Part shown: in pieces, positions 20,830-27,331 of the stretch
How positions within the stretch are numbered: position 1 is the stretch's first letter
Layout of the letters: each line of letters begins with the position of its first letter
From: Polynucleobacter rarus
Lineage (GTDB): Bacteria; Pseudomonadota; Gammaproteobacteria; Burkholderiales; Burkholderiaceae
Reading direction: 5' to 3'
DNA: 64,000 bases
Assembly (NCBI RefSeq): GCF_003072505.1
Contig: NZ_NTGB01000001.1
Location: 1,004,820 to 1,068,819, forward strand
Translations under genes and position numbers: made by a program
The notes under the pieces: generated by a model
What the model was told of the DNA's origin: nothing
Databases searched by the model: none
Seen by the model: only the letters and a program-made list of their open reading frames with translations

Positions 20830-20841
20830 ATGTTGCAACAT
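20830..20841. promoter_or_regulatory. 12-bp palindrome upstream of the sensor kinase gene
   Basis: ATGTTGCAACAT is a perfect 12-base palindrome ending 18 bases upstream of the kinase start codon. The position would suit an operator in the leader or promoter. The binding protein is unknown and the site could be coincidental. Confidence 0.35.
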
Positions 20842-20945
20842 ATGAGTGAGATAAATGAAGAAATAAAGATTTCATTAAATCTTATTTATAGAATCAAAAC
20901 AAGATTGAATTGTCATTAAACTAGGGTGCGTAATGAAATACTCAC

Positions 20946-20973
20946 AAAAAAAATGGCTCAATGAAGAGCCATT
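20946..20973 (-). terminator. Rho-independent terminator after the BcsD-like gene
   Basis: On the minus strand, AATGGCTC pairs with GAGCCATT across a six-base loop (arms at 20966-20973 and 20952-20959), followed directly by a run of eight T bases that starts within the arm. It lies 20 bases after the stop of the BcsD-like gene and separates it from the kinase operon downstream. The BcsD-like gene is therefore its own transcription unit. Confidence 0.88.
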
Positions 20974-20993
20974 AGTTCTTTATTGCCAATAAT

Positions 20994-21464
20994 TTACGCT
21001 TTAAGTTGATATTCAGTTGTGCCAAACTCATCAGTTGGATCTGATTGGGTTACTTTCAACGATGTGCCAGCCCCCATTGCAGACAACCATTTTTGGTAAG
21101 CACCTTCCAAAATTGTTGGTCCCCAAGCTTTAGTTTGATCACCAAATACATCATTAATTAAAGATGCATTGGTTGATTGATGATGAATAATTCGCAGTGA
21201 AGAAGGAGTTTCTTCTAAATCGACCCAACCCCAATCCAGATCTTGCCAAACTGAATTCATCGCTGTTTTGAATTCATCTAGTGAATTACAAGTTGGAAGT
21301 GCAGACTGGGTTGCAAAACGATAACCAATTTTATACATCGTTTCATTAATATTGCCGGCATTTGGATTGCTTGCAAATTCATTCGCGAAGGCTGTTAAAA
21401 GGCTTCTCCAAAGACGTGAGCTTTGACGTGTAATACGATAATCAATTTTTTTTGGACTAAACAT
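20994..21464 (-). CDS. BcsD-like cellulose biosynthesis protein, orphan copy
   Basis: This 156-residue soluble protein matches the BcsD (cellulose synthase subunit D) pattern: YRFATQSALPTCNSLDEF, then W..LDWGWVDLEE, IIHHQ, FG...KAWGPTILEGAYQKWLSAMGAG and LKVTQSDPTDEFGTTEYQL. In cellulose producers BcsD forms an octameric ring or cytoskeletal scaffold that organises glucan export. No other bcs gene is in the window. The gene has its own terminator and a long AT-rich upstream region. Immediately downstream on the same strand lies a cyclic-di-GMP two-component pair, which fits the usual control of cellulose by cyclic-di-GMP. The family call rests on motif memory only. Confidence 0.68.
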   Translation of the reverse strand: MFSPKKIDYRITRQSSRLWRSLLTAFANEFASNPNAGNINETMYKIGYRFATQSALPTCNSLDEFKTAMNSVWQDLDWGWVDLEETPSSLRIIHHQSTNASLINDVFGDQTKAWGPTILEGAYQKWLSAMGAGTSLKVTQSDPTDEFGTTEYQLKA

Positions 21465-21759
21465 TGCAATCTTCCATTGATGAAAAAAGTTAAATAAATT
21501 TAAACACTAATGCACTAATTTACATGAAAATTAAGTCAAAAGCCTTAAGAAATTGCTCGAATTGGACATAGAAGACCAAAAAAGCTCAATTTCTTATAAA
21601 TTAAATTATCACTTTATATGTTTTATTGGGATATTTGAATTCAAAGCTTTAAATGTTAGGGTTATTCTACAATATAAACAATAAAAAGTGATGTTAGTTT
21701 AATGAATTTTCAATAGAATTTGGCAATTTCAGTTGTTCCGCAATCTTATTTATGAAATT
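21465..21759. other. AT-rich intergenic region with an inverted repeat
   Basis: This 295-base gap separates the BcsD-like gene from the GNAT gene, both on the minus strand, and should hold the BcsD-like gene's promoter. It contains a perfect 10-base inverted repeat, TAAGAAATTG at 21546-21555 and CAATTTCTTA at 21587-21596, separated by 31 bases. I see no further gene or RNA in it. Confidence 0.5.
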
Positions 21760-22209
21760 TTAATTTGTTTTACTGATTAATTTGATACATTTTTTGTGTA
21801 AGATGCCTCCCTCATCAAAGTCTTGACCTTCAGCAATAAATCCAAACGTTTCATAAAATCTCAAAGCATCAAGCTGTGCATGCAGTGTAATTTTCTTGGC
21901 TTGAAGTTTTTCTGCATAATTCAATAATCCCCCCATCATTTTTGACCCCAATCCTTGACGACGGTGTTCCTTTAAGATTGCAAGCCTACCAATCTTAAAA
22001 TGCTCATCTTCACTTTTATTTGCTTTGAAAATTCTGGCTGTACCAATTGGCGTTTGATTTAATAGAAGGATCAAATGTTGAGCAGCGGGATCATGCTCAT
22101 CAATTTCTAAATCAACAGGAATATTTTGTTCAATAACGAAAACTTGATATCTGATTGGGTAGGCTAGTAGATGGGCTTCTTCCCAAGTTTTAAAAATATA
22201 TTGATACAT
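21760..22209 (-). CDS. GNAT family N-acetyltransferase (ElaA-like)
   Basis: This 149-residue single-domain acetyltransferase carries the acetyl-CoA pyrophosphate-binding motif IGRLAILKEHRRQGLGSKMM at about residues 73-92. RYQVFVIEQNIPVDLEIDEHD, near the start, is typical of the ElaA subgroup. RFYETFGFIAEGQDFDEGGI forms the C-terminal part of the fold. The acceptor substrate is unknown. It runs divergently from the tRNA-Asn gene and is probably monocistronic. Confidence 0.88.
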   Translation of the reverse strand: MYQYIFKTWEEAHLLAYPIRYQVFVIEQNIPVDLEIDEHDPAAQHLILLLNQTPIGTARIFKANKSEDEHFKIGRLAILKEHRRQGLGSKMMGGLLNYAEKLQAKKITLHAQLDALRFYETFGFIAEGQDFDEGGILHKKCIKLISKTN

Positions 22210-22262
22210 TTTGATTATTTATTTGCAATCCTATTAAAAATAAAGCTATAATACTCAACTGT

Positions 22263-22338
22263 TCCCTGATAGCTCAGTCGGTAGAGCGACGGACTGTTAA
22301 TCCGCAGGTCCCTGGTTCGAGTCCAGGTCGGGGAGCCA
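22263..22338 (+). tRNA. tRNA-Asn (GTT anticodon)
   Basis: The acceptor arms TCCCTGA and TCGGGGA pair over seven bases with one G-U. The anticodon loop CTGTTAA places GTT at 22296-22298. The T arm has CTGGTTCGAGTCCAG and the gene encodes its own CCA. It is followed by a strong terminator. Confidence 0.98.
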
Positions 22339-22356
22339 GATTTTTATTGTAAAGAG

Positions 22357-22383
22357 ACCACTTTTCTAAAAGTGGTTTTTTTA
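22357..22383 (+). terminator. Rho-independent terminator of tRNA-Asn
   Basis: ACCACTTTT (22357-22365) pairs with AAAAGTGGT (22368-22376) through a very tight loop and runs into a tract of T bases. It lies 18 bases beyond the CCA end of tRNA-Asn. Confidence 0.9.
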
Positions 22384-22507
22384 TTTGCAATTCTATGTTT
22401 CGGCTCTTCAACTATAACCGGTGGACGAGCATTAATCAAACAGGATTCATTTATTCATTTTGTCTATCCAAAGCTAACTCTTTTTAGCTTATAACTCAGT
22501 CTTTGAA

Positions 22508-23245
22508 TTATTCTCTAAGCCCAATTTCATTTTGATAGAGACAAATCGATGTATTAACGTATCGATTTCGAAATTCAACAACTTCATCGCCGTAAGTGTA
22601 TGCATAACGGCTAATTTTCAAAACTGGATCTGATTTTTTTAGACCTAATTCTAATCTCACAAACTCAGGAGCTTGAATCGCTTCGACTTGTTCATTGATC
22701 CTTACAATAGTCATCATAAATTGTGATTGATAGAGTGAATAAATGGAACCTTTTCTATTTGTAAAGCCATTTTCAGTGAGCTTCGTAAATTTCTTTTGAG
22801 GCAACCAAATACGATCAAACATGACAGCTTTGCCTTCAATGAGTCTAAGGTTGTCAATTACAAACAATCCCTCACCACCCATAACACCTAATGCTGTTCC
22901 AATCTCTTTATTTGCCAATACCTTCTTAAAGGAAAGCAATTTGGGTTCTACAAGCATTTCGCTATTCGAACGATTAAAAAAGTTAAAGAAAGTACTAAAT
23001 TGGTTATGTTTTTCATGTGTAGAAACGGTGGTTCCGATCCTGGCTCGTCTGATTAGTACTTGTTCAGAAACAAGATCTTCAACCGCTTTTCGAACTGTTC
23101 CAACACTGACAGAAAATAGTTTCGCTAACTCAGGCTCTGTCGGAATTTTATCTCCCGGCTTCCATTCGCCATTTCTGAGTTTAATCAGAATGAGGCTTCT
23201 CACTGTGTTGTATAGGGGTTGATCTAAACTGCCGCGTTTAATCAT
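22508..23245 (-). CDS. GntR family transcriptional regulator, HutC type (UTRA effector domain)
   Basis: This 245-residue regulator has an N-terminal winged helix (residues 5-75) with the recognition segment EPELAKLFSVSVGTVRKAVEDL and wing IRRARIGTTVS. A UTRA ligand-binding domain follows (IDNLRLIEGKAVMFDRIWLP, PVLKISRYAYTYGDEVVEFR). I place the start at the ATG at 23243-23245, with AAAGGAA upstream. It is divergent from a VOC enzyme and a Bug protein, and a perfect 32-bp palindrome lies over the promoter between them. It most likely represses that pair until a small organic effector binds. Confidence 0.92.
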   Translation of the reverse strand: MIKRGSLDQPLYNTVRSLILIKLRNGEWKPGDKIPTEPELAKLFSVSVGTVRKAVEDLVSEQVLIRRARIGTTVSTHEKHNQFSTFFNFFNRSNSEMLVEPKLLSFKKVLANKEIGTALGVMGGEGLFVIDNLRLIEGKAVMFDRIWLPQKKFTKLTENGFTNRKGSIYSLYQSQFMMTIVRINEQVEAIQAPEFVRLELGLKKSDPVLKISRYAYTYGDEVVEFRNRYVNTSICLYQNEIGLRE

Positions 23246-23299
23246 CAAAACGTTCCTTTAAAAAGGTGGTTTATTTGTAATTTTAATTGAAAATAGTTC

Positions 23300-23327
23300 T
23301 TGACATCATATTAATCATATATATGAT
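23300..23327 (+). promoter_or_regulatory. Sigma-70 type promoter of the VOC-Bug pair
   Basis: TTGACA at 23300-23305 and TATGAT at 23322-23327 are separated by 16 bases, a near-consensus promoter reading toward the VOC gene at 23371. The region between and over the elements is occupied by a long palindrome, so the promoter should be strong but repressible. Confidence 0.75.
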
Positions 23328-23336
23328 TAATATGAT
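23305..23336. promoter_or_regulatory. Perfect 32-bp palindromic operator, probable GntR/HutC binding site
   Basis: The left half ATCATATTAATCATAT (23305-23320) is followed immediately by its exact reverse complement (23321-23336). Each half also contains the ATCATA motif twice, so two nested dimer sites are possible. The palindrome covers the -10 element and the spacer of the divergent promoter, where a repressor would block RNA polymerase. The adjacent HutC-type regulator is the obvious ligand; that link is inferred. Confidence 0.8.
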
Positions 23337-23370
23337 TAAATATTATTAACTCTTTTATAAGGAAAAAACG

Positions 23371-23802
23371 ATGCCAAATTTAATCAAACACATTGCAATG
23401 CGAGTCATTAACATTGAAGAATCAAAAAAATTCCATGAAACGGTATTTGGTTACAAACATGTAAATACTGTATTGCGTAAAGGCAAGCATGGCGACCATA
23501 TTTCTTGCCATATGACCGATGGATATATGGACTTAACCTTGATTCATTATGAATCTGATGATGCTGATGAGGCAAATTTTGCTGGTCCAGCTCCTTGTAT
23601 TCATCATATTGGTATGGAAGTTGAAGATTTAGATGCTTTTATTCAAGGGGTTAAAGACAGTGGTGGAGAAATCCTAACTGAGCCTGGCCATTTGCCGGTG
23701 AAGTTTAGATCACCAGGCGGACCAGTAGCTGAAGTGGTGCCTATGAAACGTTGGGAAGCTGAAACTTTAGCTGCCGGAGTTCATGGAGAAGTATTAGCTT
23801 AA
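23371..23802 (+). CDS. VOC superfamily protein (glyoxalase/dioxygenase-like)
   Basis: This 143-residue protein contains two βαβββ modules of the vicinal oxygen chelate fold. Likely metal ligands lie in IKHIAMRV, LTLIHYE, IHHIGMEV and VAEVVPM, at the usual His/Glu positions of glyoxalase I-like enzymes. The reaction (isomerase, epimerase or ring-cleaving dioxygenase) cannot be told from sequence. It is the first gene of a likely two-gene operon with a Bug protein, under the divergent GntR regulator, so it probably acts on a compound the Bug protein binds. Confidence 0.85.
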   Translation: MPNLIKHIAMRVINIEESKKFHETVFGYKHVNTVLRKGKHGDHISCHMTDGYMDLTLIHYESDDADEANFAGPAPCIHHIGMEVEDLDAFIQGVKDSGGEILTEPGHLPVKFRSPGGPVAEVVPMKRWEAETLAAGVHGEVLA

Positions 23803-23829
23803 TAAATATTGAAGCACTTGGGAGATAAG

Positions 23830-24837
23830 ATGCCACGTATTTCTGAGAATAGAAGAACTCTATTGCGATTTGTGATTGCTTCTTTGGGTTCTTCATTCTT
23901 TACCAGTGAGAAATTACTTGCTAAGGATGCATGGCCTAGCACAAAGCCAATTAAGATGATTGTTCCTGCACAACCTGGCGGTGGCTTGGACTTAATTGCT
24001 CGAACTATGGCAGATAGGCTCTCCCAAGCCACTGGAACTTCTTTTATTTCAGAGAATATTGGCGGGGGTGGGGGCACAATTGCAAGTCTTGCAACTTCTA
24101 GAGCCACTCCAGACGGTCAGACATTCATGGTAGTTAATATTAGTACCCATGGTACTAACCCGGCAATTAGAAATCTTCCCTACGACTCAATGAAAGATTT
24201 CACCCACATAGCAATGGTGGGTGGGTCCCCAAATGTTCTAGTAGTCGGACCAGAGTTTAGTAAATTTGACTCTTTAGAGGCTTTATTGATGGAGTTCAAA
24301 AAAAGAGGAAGGCCAATCAGTTATGGCTCAGCTGGTCCAGGTACTTCCTCACATCTTCTGGTTGAAGAGCTGAGTGTAGCAACTGGTATTCCTTTTTTAC
24401 ATGCTCCTTATCGAGGGATTGGTCCTGCTATGGTGGATGTCATGGCCGGTAGAGTTGATGTTGCTTTTCCCGGCCTGATAGCTGCTTTACAGTTTATTAA
24501 AGGTAGTCGTTTAAAACCTTTTGCCGTTTCATCTCAATCTCGAATGCCTCAAATCCCTAATGTACCAACTTTTACAGAAATTGGTATGTCTGAATTTTCA
24601 AGCCTGCAATGGTATGGAATATCAGGTCCTGCAGGTTTACCAGTTGAAATCGTGAATAACTTAAATAGTCAAATTAATCGAATTCTTAAGGAACCTCAAA
24701 TCGTTGCAAGGTTTGAAGCAGAGACCCTTACTCTAATGCCAATGACTCCCCAACAATTTACAACTTATATCGATAAAGATTTAAATAAATGGAAGAAGTT
24801 AGTAAAAGAAAGGGGAATACAAGTTGATGGTGCTTGA
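23830..24837 (+). CDS. Bug/TctC family substrate-binding protein, Tat-type signal
   Basis: This protein of about 335 residues opens with ENRRTLLRFVIASLGSSFF, a twin-arginine-like export signal, followed by the family hallmark KPIKMIVPAQPGGGLDLIART. ENIGGGGGTIASLATSRATPDG and SYGSAGPGTSSHLL line the ligand pocket. The ATG at 23830 has GGAG five bases upstream and is preferred to a TTG at 23809. It lies 27 bases after the VOC gene and shares its regulated promoter. Transporter membrane genes are absent. The ligand is unknown, possibly a carboxylate handled by the VOC enzyme. Confidence 0.9.
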   Translation: MPRISENRRTLLRFVIASLGSSFFTSEKLLAKDAWPSTKPIKMIVPAQPGGGLDLIARTMADRLSQATGTSFISENIGGGGGTIASLATSRATPDGQTFMVVNISTHGTNPAIRNLPYDSMKDFTHIAMVGGSPNVLVVGPEFSKFDSLEALLMEFKKRGRPISYGSAGPGTSSHLLVEELSVATGIPFLHAPYRGIGPAMVDVMAGRVDVAFPGLIAALQFIKGSRLKPFAVSSQSRMPQIPNVPTFTEIGMSEFSSLQWYGISGPAGLPVEIVNNLNSQINRILKEPQIVARFEAETLTLMPMTPQQFTTYIDKDLNKWKKLVKERGIQVDGA

Positions 24838-25123
24838 AAAGATCTTCTCTTTGCTTAAACCGTACAATCCATCTACGGTAATAAGAGTCTCCAGGCAAAT
24901 TCCTACCAATTTATAAATTGAAGTTAGTCGAAAAAGCATTTTGAAGAGGATTTACTGCTAATCGATATTGTGTATTCTCCAAACTTGCCGAAGAGATCCA
25001 TAAATTGCTCCAATTGTTGAAGAATGTTTCAATAAATTCATTAACTTGAGAGAATATTTGTAGTAATATGAATTAAAATAAATTCCGAATTTTTACTATT
25101 CTTTTAAACTTTAAAATCATTTC
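24838..25123. other. Intergenic region upstream of the outer-membrane barrel gene
   Basis: This 286-base AT-rich stretch holds a weak hairpin with ACCGTA and TACGGT arms at about 24860-24880 and the promoter region of the β-barrel gene. No coding potential, RNA gene or strong terminator is visible. Confidence 0.4.
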
Positions 25124-25798
25124 ATGAAAAAGACCTCCGCTAAATTAGCTCTTATTTGTCTTCTAACCATATCTGCCAATTTATATGCTCAAAAGTTACC
25201 TTTTTCGGGCCTATTCGGTCAAATTGGAATTGGATATGATGGAGCCTCCCCATCTGCAACAGGTTCTTCAACTGGCAATATTGGTACTGTCTATGGCAAT
25301 TACAACATTGGTAAAGCCTATAATTTCAATGAGTCTATTGCAGTTGGTTACAACTATGTTATTGATCCGAAAATTCGTTTAGGTCTTGGTTTTGAATACA
25401 ACGTCATGATTGCAGTGCCAAAACAGGATGCAACTATCAGTACTGGAAATACCACAGCAATTATCGGTGGTTATGTCAAAAAGAACTCTTATGATTTCTT
25501 TTTAACACCGGGTTATGTGGTTGGTAACGATGGTCTTGCTTATGCTAAGTTCGGCTTATCATCCTCTAGGGCTGAATTATTAGGTGATACGATTAATTTC
25601 AAAGGTTACACCTTTGGTGCAGGATACAAATATGCACTTGATCCAAATATGTATGTTTTTGGTGAAGTAAATTATTCAGTATATGGAGATCAAACTTCAT
25701 ATCCAACAACATATATCAACGGCGCTACTGCAACTCATAACCTCAACTATAGCTACGATTCAAAAATGGCTTTAATTGGTTATGGATTCAGTTTCTAA
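25124..25798 (+). CDS. Outer-membrane β-barrel protein (OmpA/OmpW-like porin family)
   Basis: This 224-residue protein has a Sec signal peptide (residues 1-22, cleaving near NLYAQ). The mature part is rich in Gly, Tyr and alternating hydrophobic strands, such as IAVGYNYVIDPKIRLGLGFEYN and GYTFGAGYKYALDPNMYVFGEV. It ends in an aromatic residue (GYGFSF), as needed for insertion by the BAM complex. About eight strands are likely. It has no linked genes and no identifiable ligand. The function is unknown beyond an envelope location. Confidence 0.82.
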   Translation: MKKTSAKLALICLLTISANLYAQKLPFSGLFGQIGIGYDGASPSATGSSTGNIGTVYGNYNIGKAYNFNESIAVGYNYVIDPKIRLGLGFEYNVMIAVPKQDATISTGNTTAIIGGYVKKNSYDFFLTPGYVVGNDGLAYAKFGLSSSRAELLGDTINFKGYTFGAGYKYALDPNMYVFGEVNYSVYGDQTSYPTTYINGATATHNLNYSYDSKMALIGYGFSF

Positions 25799-25801
25799 GT
25801 T

Positions 25802-26650
25802 TTAAAAAAGCGTTTCTTTTTTCAAGTGTCTCAAGATGAAGTCTGCTGTAACGACAGCAGCATCTTGAGTCATCTTTTCTTCAAATATTAGATTCACAAT
25901 TTCTTCTAAAGTACATTTTTGAAAATGATGGACTTCGCCATCATTGTTGCTTGGAGTCCAGTCATCTTCGACAATCAAGTCAAAAGTAAATAATTTTTCA
26001 TGATGGACTTCATTTGGTGGTAATGGTCTTCTGATTTCGATCGATCCAATAGGATAAAGATTTTTTAGATGATACGAAGTCACACCTGCTTCTTCCCAAA
26101 GTTCTCGAATAGCACAAGTTTGAATAGTTTCTTGGGCGCTAATCCCACCAGCAGTCATGTTATCCATCAATCCTGGATCTACCTTTTTATTATCGCTTCT
26201 TGTTGCTAACCAAAGTAGACCATTTTCAGTATAGCCATTGATATGAACAGCATGACTCATCAATCCGAAGCCTCTAAAAGCAGCTCGCTCCAATTGAAAT
26301 GCCTCATGAGAATCTTCTCTTAAGAATGAAAAATTTTCATTACGCCAGTGTGAAAAAACTTTTTTTGTACGTAAAAATTCAGCAAGAATTTTCAGCTCTA
26401 AACTTAAATCATGGGAAGAGGCATTGGATAATATAAGTGCATCTTTTGTTACCTGTATCAAGAAAAACTCATTTTGATCTTGGTCTAACAATTCCTGAAT
26501 ATACATTAAGCACGTTGGAGAGATGCATCCTATTACTTGATTGTTGTAGAAGACAGGGGGGAAATTATTAGGGATTGAACGATAAGCAGTTTCAATGATT
26601 TCCATCAGGGCTGATTGAGTCGATTCAGAAATTACATAATTTAATTTCAT
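25802..26650 (-). CDS. DUF4743-Nudix hydrolase
   Basis: This 282-residue two-domain protein has an N-terminal DUF4743-like region (about 1-115) and a C-terminal Nudix domain. The Nudix box is perfect: GGISAQETIQTC followed by AIRELWEEAGV fits Gx5Ex7REUxEExGU, at about residues 170-192. This architecture is shared with the Nudix part of the yeast TNR3 thiamin pyrophosphokinase, and members hydrolyse damaged or excess thiamin phosphates. A thiamin-related housecleaning role is therefore possible but inferred. It is convergent with the barrel gene. Confidence 0.87.
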   Translation of the reverse strand: MKLNYVISESTQSALMEIIETAYRSIPNNFPPVFYNNQVIGCISPTCLMYIQELLDQDQNEFFLIQVTKDALILSNASSHDLSLELKILAEFLRTKKVFSHWRNENFSFLREDSHEAFQLERAAFRGFGLMSHAVHINGYTENGLLWLATRSDNKKVDPGLMDNMTAGGISAQETIQTCAIRELWEEAGVTSYHLKNLYPIGSIEIRRPLPPNEVHHEKLFTFDLIVEDDWTPSNNDGEVHHFQKCTLEEIVNLIFEEKMTQDAAVVTADFILRHLKKETLF

Positions 26651-27039
26651 ATCTTATTGTCCATACAGATTTCTTTAAAAAATTATTTATTTTTTCAATG
26701 CCCACTTTAGGGGGAAATGTAATACTAAAAATTCGGTTATGACGGCTCGACTCGCAGTCGATTTAATGATTAAACTATTTTCTGATTCATTTTCACAATA
26801 CTTTTAATTGAATTGGGATTTTCCCTACCCCCATTAGAGGGAATCGACTGTGCTTAAAAATTGTGCAAGTCAGCCCATGTCCTACCATATCTAATGATTT
26901 TGACTATTTTATGCTACTTATCCACAAAACTTGTGGATAAGTTTCTCTTCTAAAAAAAACATAAAAGATTGACAATGATAAAAAAATAATTTATGCGTAA
27001 AAAAGTGAATGATTTTTTCTTGGAAATTATTTTAAAATT
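26651..27039. other. Non-coding region with paired DnaA boxes
   Basis: This 389-base gap between the Nudix gene and tRNA-Arg has no credible gene. It contains a small TTCCCT/AGGGAA inverted repeat near 26820-26845 and an inverted pair of consensus DnaA boxes at 26918-26940. A strongly AT-rich stretch (A and T runs, about 26941-27035) follows. The AT-rich DNA beside DnaA boxes resembles an origin or DnaA-titration layout, but the usual oriC neighbours (dnaA, dnaN) are absent. Confidence 0.5.
26918..26940. promoter_or_regulatory. Inverted pair of consensus DnaA boxes
   Basis: TTATCCACA at 26918-26926 and its reverse complement TGTGGATAA at 26932-26940 both match the strict E. coli DnaA box exactly, five bases apart. 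With the flanking bases they form an 11-bp inverted repeat. No T tract follows on either strand, which argues against a terminator. A DnaA-binding regulatory, titration or origin-like site is the natural reading. Confidence 0.65.
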
Positions 27040-27114
27040 TGGTCCCGCCGACAGGAATCGAACCTGTATCTTACGCTTAGGAGGCATACGTTCTATCCAT
27101 TGAACTACGGCGAG
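27040..27114 (-). tRNA. tRNA-Arg (CCT anticodon)
   Basis: On the minus strand the acceptor arms CTCGCCG and CGGCGGG pair over seven bases with one G-U. The D arm is GTTC/GAAC, and the anticodon loop CTCCTAA gives CCT. The T arm is ACAGG/CCTGT, and the CCA end is encoded. It reads the rare AGG arginine codon. Confidence 0.97.
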
Positions 27115-27331
27115 GTAACTTGATTTTACAATGAATGCTGAAAATATTTAATTTTCAATTAAGTTAAAAAAATTATTTCCTCTTTAGATCAATAGCTTAG
27201 TTTAAAAAAGTCTGATTTTGTAAAGATAAATGGTGATAATTCGTTTTGAATATTGATAAGATGGTTATCCATTTAGAATATCATCTTGAAATTCAATCAT
27301 TCAAATACGGCAAGCTACCTTAGTTATTTCC

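Noticed and set aside
22821..23222. Open frame of 133 codons opposite the HutC-type regulator
   Set aside because: It is antisense to a clear winged-helix/UTRA gene with a good start and context; no independent evidence supports it.
26918..26940. The DnaA box pair read as a transcription terminator
   Set aside because: The inverted repeat has a tiny loop and no T tract on either strand. Exact match to two DnaA boxes is the better explanation.
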